A DNA stretch of 64,000 bases from Rhodocytophaga rosea (GCF_010119975.1 NZ_CP048222.1:8098501-8162500), one strand, 5' to 3'; shown: positions 27,824-35,881, counted from the stretch's first letter. Notes: generated from the letters alone by a model not told the origin. Numbers and translations: made by a program.

Positions 27824-27900
27824 CCCGCATACCTGTCCCGATGTGTTGGAGCCCTGTGATGAGCAAGGGCTGGTTGGCGGGCGAAGCTGGCGTTGGCAAC
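27824..27900 (-). repeat. attC-like cassette repeat C
   Basis: CCCGCATACC at 27824-27833, an AGCCCT-N10-AGGGCT hairpin inside, GTTGGCG at 27873-27879, CGAAGCTGG, and GTTGGC plus AAC at the end. It lies between the TPR gene start and the stop of the 96-residue gene. It is the best-conserved of the three copies. Confidence 0.65.
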
Positions 27901-27905
27901 TGTTT

Positions 27906-28196
27906 TTACTTTTTTAATGTGCCATCCTCATTAATAAACTTGAATTGGTAACTCTGGTCAACCTCTTTTCCTCCCATTTGTATGAATGAACCAAACAGAC
28001 CTCTATGATCTTCAGAATCAAATTCTGCGTTCGTATCCCATCGAATCAGACCGTACATCTTAGAATCGGTTCTTTTGTGTTTTACTCCATTTACATCTAT
28101 ATCATAGACTTCGTCCAATTCCCAACAATCCTGTAGAACTATTCCATATTCACCATTTAAGTATACCTTCATCCCTGGGTAAAAATCGTTAGTCAT
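27906..28196 (-). CDS. Small hypothetical protein (96 residues)
   Basis: Soluble, acidic, beta-rich protein: FYPGMKVYLNGEYGIVLQDCWELDEVYDIDVNG, then YGLIRWDTNAEFDSEDHRGLFGSFIQMGG. No family is recognised; size and acidity would fit an immunity or antitoxin protein, but there is no partner evidence. The stop codon is 5 bases from attC-like repeat C. Upstream lie a cluster of ATACCCGAAA repeats and the second copy of the 24-bp near-palindrome, probably its control region. Confidence 0.55.
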   Translation of the reverse strand: MTNDFYPGMKVYLNGEYGIVLQDCWELDEVYDIDVNGVKHKRTDSKMYGLIRWDTNAEFDSEDHRGLFGSFIQMGGKEVDQSYQFKFINEDGTLKK

Positions 28197-28217
28197 ATCT
28201 TTATAGTTGCCAACATG

Positions 28218-28281
28218 TGGATACCCGAAAGTAAACTAAGTAGTTTCGGGTATCCAGCTAATTAGGACGAATACCCGAAAG
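28218..28281. promoter_or_regulatory. Cluster of ATACCCGAAA repeats
   Basis: A 13-bp perfect inverted repeat (TGGATACCCGAAA at 28218-28230 with 28244-28256, loop 13) plus a third copy, ATACCCGAAAG, at 28271-28281 in direct orientation to the first. Three copies within 64 bases ahead of the 96-residue gene suggest binding sites for a dimeric regulator; an attenuating hairpin is the alternative. Confidence 0.5.
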
Positions 28282-28292
28282 AAATTTATAAA

Positions 28293-28316
28293 AAATAACC
28301 GAAAATATTAAGGTTT
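28293..28316. repeat. 24-bp near-palindrome, copy 2
   Basis: AAATAACCGA...TTAAGGTTT, 7 bases past the stop of the 209-residue gene and 97 bases upstream of the 96-residue gene start. One base of the left arm differs (CCG instead of CCT). Confidence 0.55.
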
Positions 28317-28323
28317 GCAGTAA

Positions 28324-28953
28324 TTAAAACTTGTGGTTCTTTCCGAGTATTTTTTGCAGGGAAACGGGCATACTCTCCAAACTCCATCGTAAATGATCAG
28401 CTTCCCACTGTTTTGTTTCTAAATTTTGTACCCTCAATGCTCTTTTAGTTGGTTTTCCTTTATAGGTAGTAGGTTTACGTAATTCTTCAAGACGTTTTAG
28501 CTGCCTATCTAATTTCCAATAACGGCTATTATGGCGGTCTTTTTTTGAGCAGGTTTGTAAAGAATAGTATATTCTGTTCTTGTAACTGTTTCGGGATTTA
28601 TAAATATGGCTACCATAAGTCCGGTACAATATCCGGCAAGGAAGGCCAGTTTCAGGGCATAAAAAGTACATTACTTCGCCCTTACCCAGATTAGATGGAT
28701 AAACAACCAGTTGAATTTTATAATCATATTCAAACTTTTTACCGCTGTGGTATTCTGTTAAGATATATTTAAGTCGTACATATTTTTCATCTGGTTTATA
28801 GACACTTTCAACAATTGCGGAACTTCCATTTGTCCATGTTAATGAACCAGTCACATGTGAACCCTTTTGAATCAATTTATCTCTTAAAAGCAATTTTAAC
28901 TCAAGTTTGCAAACTTCATTAGTTGTTACTGCTCCTGTGCTGTGACGTCCCAT
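28324..28953 (-). CDS. Element-encoded hypothetical protein (209 residues)
   Basis: Basic soluble protein with a beta-rich first half (GSHVTGSLTWTNGSSAIVES, YDYKIQLVVYPSNLGKGEVMYFLC) and a possible half zinc site (FLCPETGLPC). The second half is a strongly basic helical region (KLDRQLKRLEELRKPTTYKGKPTKRALR). The basic tail fits nucleic-acid binding. No family is recognised. It is bracketed by copies 2 and 3 of the 24-bp near-palindrome and lies in the replication-side half of the element. Confidence 0.6.
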   Translation of the reverse strand: MGRHSTGAVTTNEVCKLELKLLLRDKLIQKGSHVTGSLTWTNGSSAIVESVYKPDEKYVRLKYILTEYHSGKKFEYDYKIQLVVYPSNLGKGEVMYFLCPETGLPCRILYRTYGSHIYKSRNSYKNRIYYSLQTCSKKDRHNSRYWKLDRQLKRLEELRKPTTYKGKPTKRALRVQNLETKQWEADHLRWSLESMPVSLQKILGKNHKF

Positions 28954-28992
28954 AATAATTCTTTTTTAAAGTTGTCGCTTATATTCATTTTA

Positions 28993-29016
28993 AAATAACC
29001 TAAACTACTAAGGTTT
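28993..29016. repeat. 24-bp near-palindrome, copy 3
   Basis: AAATAACCTA...CTAAGGTTT, 40 bases upstream of the 209-residue gene start. With copies 1 and 2 this makes three matching sites of equal length, each upstream of a minus-strand gene. Confidence 0.55.
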
Positions 29017-29112
29017 CTTTGTATTAATTATTCGGATGGGAACAAAAACCTTTGAGTACACTAGTTAAAAACCTAAATCTTTAAAGCTACTATCCCAGTT
29101 TTTATCTTTGTC

Positions 29113-29643
29113 TTAATGTTGGATTTCTGTCTTTGGCATAACATAAGGCATTAACTTACACAAAACATTCAATCGTTGTACCGGTTCTAAATCTTTGAGG
29201 GTATCCGGTAACTTTTCAAGTTCTTTATGTACTTGTTCTTTTAGAATATCCTGTATGTTTGATACTAATGATTTTTCAGGTTTTAACTCTGCTTTTAATT
29301 TGCTTTCCTGGCTTTTTAGTAATCTATAAACCGGCATAAGGTCGTAATCAAATTCAGAAATTCTCAAGTATTTGCAAACCCAATGTAATGCGAATATTTT
29401 CTGGCCGGTTGTTAGGCTTTTTTCTTCAATTTCATTATTAAACATCCATACAGCTTTAATTGGGCTCTGGTAATGTTCAGAAAAGATATCAATTGATCTA
29501 CTGAATAATAGCAGAGGTAATTCAGGGTGTTCAAATGATTTTTCTGTTAAGACTTCACAAATCATTTTAAGAGTAAAATCATTCCAATGCTGATTTTGGG
29601 TATTGTAATAGCTTTCCAGTGCATTTAATAGTTCTGTGTTCAT
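29113..29643 (-). CDS. Element-encoded hypothetical protein (176 residues)
   Basis: Soluble, largely helical protein (MNTELLNALESYYNTQNQHW..., KSLTTGQKIFALHWVCKYLRISEFDYDLMPVYRLL) with a charged C-terminal helix. No family is recognised. It starts 11 bases after the stop of the DUF6371 primase-like gene on the same strand, so it is probably part of the replication operon and may be an accessory subunit. Confidence 0.55.
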   Translation of the reverse strand: MNTELLNALESYYNTQNQHWNDFTLKMICEVLTEKSFEHPELPLLLFSRSIDIFSEHYQSPIKAVWMFNNEIEEKSLTTGQKIFALHWVCKYLRISEFDYDLMPVYRLLKSQESKLKAELKPEKSLVSNIQDILKEQVHKELEKLPDTLKDLEPVQRLNVLCKLMPYVMPKTEIQH

Positions 29644-29654
29644 ATCCTTTATGA

Positions 29655-30983
29655 TTATTTAATTAATTGATGTTTTAAGAGTTGCAAACGGTTTAGGTAT
29701 GGCAGAAAAGTTTTGTTGCCATTATTAAATTTGATAGCGGTTAAGTGAGCATCAATAAATAGGGGTAAGTTGGTTATACTATTTCCGGGACTTAGGGAAA
29801 TGGTTTGTAATGGATTAGGCAGGTTAATAAAGAATTGTTCAAGTTCTTGTATTTCTTGCTCCCAGGTTTGTTTTACTTTTTTTATTTCAGGTATGATCAG
29901 GTTTTCGTTTTCAGGAATAATAGCATTTTTTAACCTTTTAATGGAAATTTCTGAAAAGTCAGGAGTTTCCAGGTTTTTTAGCTCCAGTATGTGGCTTTCA
30001 TTAGTATTCTTATCAAAACCATTTATAAACTCCCGGTAATCATATTTTATTAAATAGTCAGCTAAATCTAATCCTTGTTGCCTCTCTGCCTGTGTTGCTT
30101 TCCTCTCCAATAAGTTTGATACTTGAATGGTAGTTATAGAAGAGAGTTCTTTTGCTTTCTGGCTCCATTTTTCATAACCGTTGAGATCTGGAAAAAGGGT
30201 TACATTCCGGCCTGCAAGTACTCTGCATTTTTGTTTATTTAGATTATTCAGGCTCCCGGCTGCAAGCCAGATAAACTCCGGAAAATATACACTGGCAATT
30301 ATTGCTGTTTTTTCACTTTCAACAATAGCAACGGGTTTTTGTGGTTCGGATCTTAGTAAGTGTTCTCCAAATAAGCATTGATTTAAAACGAGTTGTGGCT
30401 GTTTTAACTGCTTATGTACCCAGGTAATGTGATTGAATGGCTGTTTTACTCTTTTGCCTGTAATAGGGCTGTAAAGCATTATTTTACCTGTTCTTATTCT
30501 GCCTTTACAATCTATCTGCCAGAATATGGTGGCTCCGGTTTCGCTTTCATAACCTGGGTAATCTTTGCTTGTAAACCTTTTCTTTGAACTGCCTATAAAA
30601 TACCTGCTTATTACTTTTTCAGTAGTTTCTTTACCAAACTGGCCGGTAAGATACTTTATGAAGGTGTTGCTGATATACTCTTTCAGACTTGTTTTAAAAG
30701 CCTCCACATGAATATAAGAATAGGGTAGGGGCTCTTGCTTTTTTATAGGAAGGTTGTTTTGTGGCGTTGAAAATTGAATAAAGTTATTGTCCTGGAAATA
30801 TTGCCTGGGTGTAAGATGATAACCACAATTACTTTCACGATTACAACGGCCAACGGTAGGGTTTATGTGTTTGCCTGTTTCCGTATCAACGTAAAGGCTG
30901 AATGTCCGGGCTCTTTTGCAACCCGGGCAACTGTACCGGCTGCTGATACCTTTGTATGGCTCTAAGATGTAACGATGTTCCAT
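29655..30983 (-). CDS. DUF6371/primase-like protein with CHC2-type zinc finger
   Basis: A 442-residue protein from the ATG at 30983 (MEHRYILEPYKGISSRYSCP). Near the N-terminus are zinc ligands CPGCKRARTF and, later, CNRESNCGYH, as in CHC2 primases. The middle has a toprim-like segment (PVAIVESEKTAIIASVYFPEFIWLAAGSLNNLN and VTLFPDLNGYEKW) with E and D-x-N in place of D-x-D. It probably makes primers for element replication. It neighbours the DUF3987 gene, the usual partner in Bacteroidota elements. An upstream in-frame start at 31052 is less likely. Confidence 0.78.
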   Translation of the reverse strand: MEHRYILEPYKGISSRYSCPGCKRARTFSLYVDTETGKHINPTVGRCNRESNCGYHLTPRQYFQDNNFIQFSTPQNNLPIKKQEPLPYSYIHVEAFKTSLKEYISNTFIKYLTGQFGKETTEKVISRYFIGSSKKRFTSKDYPGYESETGATIFWQIDCKGRIRTGKIMLYSPITGKRVKQPFNHITWVHKQLKQPQLVLNQCLFGEHLLRSEPQKPVAIVESEKTAIIASVYFPEFIWLAAGSLNNLNKQKCRVLAGRNVTLFPDLNGYEKWSQKAKELSSITTIQVSNLLERKATQAERQQGLDLADYLIKYDYREFINGFDKNTNESHILELKNLETPDFSEISIKRLKNAIIPENENLIIPEIKKVKQTWEQEIQELEQFFINLPNPLQTISLSPGNSITNLPLFIDAHLTAIKFNNGNKTFLPYLNRLQLLKHQLIK

Positions 30984-31199
30984 TGGTAATTTATTATTTA
31001 CATATTTATATTTTAACTTATGTAAATCTCTGGTTGCACTCCTTGCATTCATTACACTTGTGTTTACATTTTTAAATATGTATGTAACAGTTTGATTTTT
31101 AATAAACTATAAATTAACATTTGTTAAAATGTAGATAATTAAAAGGAGTTTTAGAATTTTCTGAAAATGATATAATTATAATGGGTGCGAAAGTGGTTG

Positions 31200-32627
31200 T
31201 TAATATTTCTTTTCGTATTCTCCTGTTTTTATTCTGATAAACAAATCTTTGTCATTGAGGAAATATTTAAAGGTACGTTCGGGTATTCCTAAATAATGTG
31301 CTATCTCTAAACCGGTTGAGGTTGTGAAATTATCCGGCAATAGTTCGTACAGGTTTCTTTTATCTGTACTAAGTTTATCAACCGGGCTGCTTCCTGAAAT
31401 TATGGTGTGTACTTTTGTTGCTGTATTCCTGAAGTATTCAATAAGTTGCATGGCTCCTGTAGCTGCTTTGATGCCTACATTTTCCAATTTACTTTCTCCA
31501 CAGGCATAGTACAGCAATTCAAGAATTAAAGCCAACCGTAATACATACATTTCCAGTTTGCTGTAGATACTGGCCGTATGGTCGTTTTGTGCATTTCTGA
31601 TCAGGTTGGTATTGCTTCTTTCCCAGGCGGCCAGGGCTTGTTTGGCTTCTGTAGTAAGTGATAATATACCAGGGTTTGGTGTATAATTCTCATCTATTAA
31701 TAGAGGTAATTCAAGCACATTATTTAGTATGGTATGCCAGTTATCAAAAACCTGGGTTGACAGTTCCTTATCACTCCAGTACTCCTTCTGCAAGTTGTCA
31801 GGGAAAGAAAACAGTATACGGTCAATAAATCCGTTCTGGCTCCGGTTATCCTTTGCCATAGTGTCAAGTATACCGTTCTGAATTGTGCCACAAACAGAAA
31901 TAAAAGGCAAAGGAATAAATACTGGTTCGCTTGTTTTGCGGTCAATGGTTATGGGTTTTCCGCTCCAGCAACTAAGCCAGAATTCCTGTTCAGCTCCTTT
32001 GTGATACCGGTTGAAATTTTTAAACCAGCCTGCCAGTTCATCAGCATACACACCCAACCCTCTCATATTGAATCTGTGTACCTCTGCCAGGGCTTCCGGT
32101 GTAAAGTCTGATACAATAAATTTTTGCCATGCAGGCTTTACAGGTTCGTCTATAACTTGTTGGGTCCGTTCCTTCTTTGATAGCTTGCAGGCTTTATCAA
32201 ATTCAGTTTTCAGTTTCTGATACTCCCGGAATGTTTGCTTATCCCTTTCAACAATGGGTTTTATGGAAAAGGTAAGAGGGTGGCTTTTAATAGTTCCTGC
32301 TGGTCCTACAATAGCCAGGTATAGTACAGTACTCTCATTCCATCCATTCTTTACTTGCAGCTTGTACGTGTTGCCAGTAGCAACTGAAACAGCATACAAC
32401 ATGGAACAGCCTGTAAAATCGACCGGAAAATTTAAACTTTCTTTTGTTGCTTTGATTATCTGCTGTACGGCCTGTGGGAATACCTCAACCGGAAAAGGGT
32501 TGTTTTGCTTTACAGTTTGTTCAGTAGCCCGGCTGTACTGCTGCCGGGCTTCATTCTGCAAATCTTCCATATTGATACCATTCCCAATATTGTATTTTTC
32601 AAAATCAAATTCTGGTCTGGGCTCCAT
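31200..32627 (-). CDS. DUF3987-domain replication protein
   Basis: A 475-residue protein of the DUF3987/YfjI group: helicase-like P-loop proteins found in phages, satellites and islands. Seen are VLYLAIVGPAGTIKSHPLTF (Walker A near residue 110), the Walker B-like GLGVYADELAGWFKNFN, and PLPFISVCGTIQNGILDTM. The C-terminal part is helical with a small winged-helix tail (TSTGLEIAHYLGIPERTFKYFL). It probably unwinds or loads at the element origin. Its start overlaps the stop of the upstream HTH gene by 23 bases. Confidence 0.82.
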   Translation of the reverse strand: MEPRPEFDFEKYNIGNGINMEDLQNEARQQYSRATEQTVKQNNPFPVEVFPQAVQQIIKATKESLNFPVDFTGCSMLYAVSVATGNTYKLQVKNGWNESTVLYLAIVGPAGTIKSHPLTFSIKPIVERDKQTFREYQKLKTEFDKACKLSKKERTQQVIDEPVKPAWQKFIVSDFTPEALAEVHRFNMRGLGVYADELAGWFKNFNRYHKGAEQEFWLSCWSGKPITIDRKTSEPVFIPLPFISVCGTIQNGILDTMAKDNRSQNGFIDRILFSFPDNLQKEYWSDKELSTQVFDNWHTILNNVLELPLLIDENYTPNPGILSLTTEAKQALAAWERSNTNLIRNAQNDHTASIYSKLEMYVLRLALILELLYYACGESKLENVGIKAATGAMQLIEYFRNTATKVHTIISGSSPVDKLSTDKRNLYELLPDNFTTSTGLEIAHYLGIPERTFKYFLNDKDLFIRIKTGEYEKKY

Positions 32628-32940
32628 GTTGAAAAATGCTTAATTGTTGAGGTATGGAAGGAGGGGGAAACTTTGCTTTATCGGTGGTAAGATACCATGC
32701 TTTAAAGCCTGTATGCTTGCAAGAAGTTTTATAAAGCTCTTTTAATAAGCCTTCTTTCTCAAGATCCCGTTTGTACCGGCAAATATTTTTTTGAGGTACG
32801 CCAGTTGCATGGGAAACCATAGAAGCAGTTGCAATGTGCTTTTGCAAATACTCAAATATGGTTTGCAGTTGGTTGAGGTGCTTTGTATTTTTGCCCTGTC
32901 CTTTATCAAATTCGGGGCTGTTCGGTTGGGTCGCTTCCAT
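32605..32940 (-). CDS. Winged-helix DNA-binding protein
   Basis: A 111-residue basic protein with a helix-turn-helix in the middle (LQTIFEYLQKHIATASMVSHATGVPQKNICRYKRDLEKEGLL) and a wing (GFKAWYLTTDKAKF). It is co-transcribed with, and overlaps, the DUF3987 gene. A role in controlling or initiating element replication is likely but inferred from position. Confidence 0.65.
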   Translation of the reverse strand: MEATQPNSPEFDKGQGKNTKHLNQLQTIFEYLQKHIATASMVSHATGVPQKNICRYKRDLEKEGLLKELYKTSCKHTGFKAWYLTTDKAKFPPPSIPQQLSIFQHGAQTRI

Positions 32941-32951
32941 CGTTCAGTCCC

Positions 32952-33302
32952 TTATTTTTTACAGTTAGACAAATAATTTTCAGCTTCATTGGCTGTTTCT
33001 ACCAGTGTTTTCCTACGACCTGATTTAAGCCATTGATCAATTTCTGATTTTAGGAAAAAAAGCTTTTTTGCTCTTTTGTGAAAGGGTATTACTGAACTAT
33101 GTACCCATCCGTATACAGTAGCTTTTACCGGTTTGTCAGGAAGGTATTCACATAATTCAGTGAGGTCAAACCATTGGTCTGAATTTAGTTGTGATAGGTC
33201 AGGCTTTTTACTTGTGTAAAAGTTTTCAAGTTCCTGCCTAAATATGAGTCTTATTTCAGGAATTGAAAGTTGGGTGAATAATACATTTTCCATTTGTGCC
33301 AT
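32952..33302 (-). CDS. Helix-turn-helix (excisionase-type) protein
   Basis: A 116-residue protein with a C-terminal HTH_17/MerR-like domain: WFDLTELCEYLPDKPVKATVYGWVHSSVIPFHKRAKKLFFLKSEIDQWL. Proteins of this kind in Bacteroidota elements act as excisionase or as regulators of replication. It is 11 bases upstream of the next HTH gene on the same strand. The start could also be the ATG nine bases further in (MENVLFTQLS). Confidence 0.7.
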   Translation of the reverse strand: MAQMENVLFTQLSIPEIRLIFRQELENFYTSKKPDLSQLNSDQWFDLTELCEYLPDKPVKATVYGWVHSSVIPFHKRAKKLFFLKSEIDQWLKSGRRKTLVETANEAENYLSNCKK

Positions 33303-33379
33303 TAGTTATTTTGTTTTATGGCACAAATATTTACCTGGAAAATAGGGTTAGGGATACTCTATAGAGTACCCTATATTTT

Positions 33380-34102
33380 CTATTTTTCCTTAGATTTCTT
33401 CTTTTCGTTGTGAGCAATATCAATTTCATTATCAATCATTCCAACAATTTCATTTAATTGAACCATCTGGAATAGTGGCTTAATAATTTCTAAATCTTTA
33501 ATTAATTCTTTATCTGTTTTAAAATTTGGAACCTTTCGTAGCTTATTATAAAAATCTGAATTTGTAATTTCTGTAAATTCTTTGCCTATAATTAAATGAA
33601 GAAATTTAGCGATTGGTGAAACATCAATATTCTTACGAGGTTCAAGTCCATTACTTTTGAAGAAATAGTAGAATATTAAAACAATTTGGCTATTAGTATA
33701 ATTTTCAAATGATTGTTGTTTTTTCTCCTTACAATCAAGGGTCATGCAATTGTCATAAAAACAAATTGCTCTTTCTGCCATGGTAAGAGCAATTTTATTT
33801 CTTTTAATTGTATCCCTAATCTGTTGCTTATCAATATCATTATTATCATTTTCTTCTAAATAATATTCATTTACGTTAATTGCTGATCTGAAACACTCAC
33901 GGCTTGAGTATAGAAATTGCATTTTTTCCATTCTGTTAGTACACTTATTCAACTTATGTTTTATAAAGTCTTTTGCTAAATCGACGCTATGATCTAATAC
34001 ATCACAAACAAAAACATTGTCGTCATCAAAATCTATATTAGATAAAATTGGCTTCTCAGTTCTAAAAAGATTCAGTATAAATTGATCTAAAGTATTTTCC
34101 AT
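33380..34102 (-). CDS. Hypothetical protein next to the integrase
   Basis: A 240-residue acidic helical protein. The C-terminal half (NYTNSQIVLIFYYFFKSNGLEPR, IAKFLHLIIGKEFTEITNSDFYNKLR, EIIKPLFQMVQLNEIVGMIDNEI) resembles the C-terminal part of RteC-like and other unnamed proteins often seen beside integrases in Bacteroidota elements. That likeness is from memory and weak. It lies between the integrase and the HTH/replication genes. Confidence 0.55.
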   Translation of the reverse strand: MENTLDQFILNLFRTEKPILSNIDFDDDNVFVCDVLDHSVDLAKDFIKHKLNKCTNRMEKMQFLYSSRECFRSAINVNEYYLEENDNNDIDKQQIRDTIKRNKIALTMAERAICFYDNCMTLDCKEKKQQSFENYTNSQIVLIFYYFFKSNGLEPRKNIDVSPIAKFLHLIIGKEFTEITNSDFYNKLRKVPNFKTDKELIKDLEIIKPLFQMVQLNEIVGMIDNEIDIAHNEKKKSKEK

Positions 34103-34135
34103 TTTTCTTTAAGTTATTATTAGTATAATAAAATA

Positions 34136-35278
34136 TTATAATTCCAGTATAATCTTATCTGCTGCCTCCCGTTTGGTTTGGTCAATGATCTTGGCGTATA
34201 TCTGGGTGGTTTTCAGTTCCCGGTGTCCAAGCATTTTTGAAACAGTGTAAATATCTGTTCCCTTACTTAGTTGCAGGGTTGCGAAGGTGTGCCGGAAACA
34301 ATGAAAAGTAATGTCTTTTGAAATGCCTGCCTTTACCAACCATTTGTATAGATGCTGGTTGCTATAGGCAGAATAATATAAGCCATCAAATACTTTGGTT
34401 CTAGGCTCTTTCCTTTCACCCAATAAGCTGTAAGCCTGCCTAGAAATGGGTAATACCTCGAATCCTTTGGTTTTCTTTTGCTTAAAGTGTATAAAGAAAC
34501 CTTGCCCTTCAATGTATTCTATTTCAGACCAAAGTAGCTTTTCAATATCTGAAAAACGTAAGCCAGTAAGTGCCGAAAACAAGGCTGCTTGTTTTAGTAG
34601 AGGCATGGTACATTCTGTTTTTGCAAGTGCGTTCAGTTCTTCCAGGGTTAAGAAATTACGCTGTGTTTCGGCCTGCTTAACAGGTTCTATTTTTGCGTTG
34701 AGGTCAGTTTGCAAATACCCATCCTTATAGGCTTGCTTTAAAGCTGCTTTCAGCTTATTAAAATAGGAGTGTGCAGAATTCTGGGAAAGGGTGGTTTTTG
34801 TACTCCTAGTACTTTTAGCTGTTAATAGGTAATCTCTGAAATCATTACAGAACTTTTCGTTCAGGTCGGCAAATTTCAATTGGCCTTTGGTAAAGGCATT
34901 TAGGAAATGGTAAGCAGAAATCCAGTTATCATGGTTGGAAGCCTTACGTTTATCTGCCAGGGTTTTAAAGTAGCCAATAAAGCAGGTTTCACCACGTTGT
35001 TTTATTTTCAGTTGCTCCTTTTCGTATCCGGTGTAAATTTCCGGTTTATTTAATTCATTATCCCGTTTCTGCCTGATCTGCTGCGCCAGTTGCATGGTTT
35101 CTTTGTTATGCTGCTTATCAATAGGATTTTTTGATTTATCCATCAAATAAAGCCCTAAGAATTCTCTGCGAGTTGGTAGGCCGGTTTGAGGGTGGGAGAT
35201 AGGTGGGTAAAAATCCAGGTACAAGCTTTGCCGGTTCCCTGAAATGGGTTTTTGCCTTAATTTTACTTGAGTTGTCAT
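34136..35278 (-). CDS. Tyrosine-type site-specific integrase
   Basis: A 380-residue tyrosine recombinase that would join the element to the 3' end of mnmE and release it again. It has an N-terminal arm-binding domain, a SAM-like core-binding domain (about 100-200) and a catalytic domain. Catalytic residues are the arginine of ALTGLRFSDIEKL, the HCFRHTFATL box (H-x-x-R), histidine in LGHRELKTTQIY and the tyrosine in that segment. It lies 650 bases from the att core at mnmE, with only the zinc-finger/HTH gene between. Matching arm-like repeats occur at both element ends. Confidence 0.93.
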   Translation of the reverse strand: MTTQVKLRQKPISGNRQSLYLDFYPPISHPQTGLPTRREFLGLYLMDKSKNPIDKQHNKETMQLAQQIRQKRDNELNKPEIYTGYEKEQLKIKQRGETCFIGYFKTLADKRKASNHDNWISAYHFLNAFTKGQLKFADLNEKFCNDFRDYLLTAKSTRSTKTTLSQNSAHSYFNKLKAALKQAYKDGYLQTDLNAKIEPVKQAETQRNFLTLEELNALAKTECTMPLLKQAALFSALTGLRFSDIEKLLWSEIEYIEGQGFFIHFKQKKTKGFEVLPISRQAYSLLGERKEPRTKVFDGLYYSAYSNQHLYKWLVKAGISKDITFHCFRHTFATLQLSKGTDIYTVSKMLGHRELKTTQIYAKIIDQTKREAADKIILEL

Positions 35279-35322
35279 GTGTCCTTTATTTGTTATGCAG
35301 CGAGTGCAAAGAATGCAACTTG

Positions 35323-35682
35323 TTAAGAGTGATAAGAAAACAGCCTGTCAATCTGAGAGCGTTGTATAATAGTTCGTTTACCTGCTTTTCCAGCCTTCAT
35401 TTCCCCTCGTTCCATCATCCGGTAAATGGTGCGCCTGCTTATTCCTAATAGTTTGCAGGCATCAGCTATACTTAAAAATTCTTTGGCTCTTAATTCTTCA
35501 ATCGGCCTGCTTATAATTTTCTGTGTTTCCTTATTACTGGCCTCAACCTTTGAGTTGCGTTGTCTCACTTTATAAGCCCGTTTAGCGCAATTATCACTAC
35601 AGTACTGAGTAACTGTTGTACGGGCTGTAAAATCATTGCCACAATGCTGGCAAATCCTTTGTACCTTAATATTTGAACTCAT
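35323..35682 (-). CDS. Zinc-finger plus HTH protein, probable excisionase
   Basis: A 119-residue protein. Residues about 10-35 form a four-cysteine zinc site (CQHCGNDF...YCSDNC). Residues 70-118 form an excisionase-type HTH_17 domain ([34 protein letters not shown]). It is transcribed just before the integrase. Direct repeats (35698-35729) and arm-like sites lie immediately upstream, as expected for a protein that steers excision and represses its own promoter. Confidence 0.78.
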   Translation of the reverse strand: MSSNIKVQRICQHCGNDFTARTTVTQYCSDNCAKRAYKVRQRNSKVEASNKETQKIISRPIEELRAKEFLSIADACKLLGISRRTIYRMMERGEMKAGKAGKRTIIQRSQIDRLFSYHS

Positions 35683-35697
35683 AAGTGTGCCTGATTA

Positions 35698-35729
35698 TGT
35701 CTTACTGTGTCTATGTGTGTCTTACTGTG
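35698..35729. repeat. 12-bp direct repeats upstream of the HTH gene
   Basis: TGTCTTACTGTG occurs at 35698-35709 and 35718-35729, 20 bases apart (about two helical turns). The first copy starts 16 bases from the ATG at 35682. This is typical spacing for cooperative binding of a small excisionase or repressor. Confidence 0.55.
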
Positions 35730-35755
35730 CCATCATTTCGCCTAAAAAACGGGTT

Positions 35756-35805
35756 GAGGTACAAATAATACTTTTCAACCCGCTTGAGGTACAACTAAGG
35801 TACAA
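35756..35805. repeat. Arm-like repeats inside the integrase end
   Basis: GAGGTACAA at 35756-35764 and 35786-35794, and AAGGTACAA at 35797-35805. The last two form TGAGGTACAACTAAGGTACA, nearly identical to 23351-23370. A 7-bp inverted repeat (CGGGTTG/CAACCCG) surrounds the first copy. Likely integrase arm sites. Confidence 0.65.
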
Positions 35806-35860
35806 ACTATACCAAAACAAAGCAATACTAACTATAAATAAATATTAGTGATAGACATAA

Positions 35861-35881
35861 AAAAAGCCCTAAAATAGGGCT
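35861..35881 (-). terminator. Terminator after mnmE
   Basis: AGCCCT/AGGGCT 6-bp stem with a 5-base loop. On the minus strand it is followed by a run of seven T. It lies 45 bases past the mnmE stop but inside the element, so the element supplies a replacement terminator and insulates itself from mnmE read-through. Confidence 0.75.

Noticed and set aside
26285-27900. CRISPR array
   Set aside because: Only three repeats, 70-80 bases long, with whole genes between them and strong internal dyads; this does not fit CRISPR repeat and spacer sizes, and no cas gene is present.
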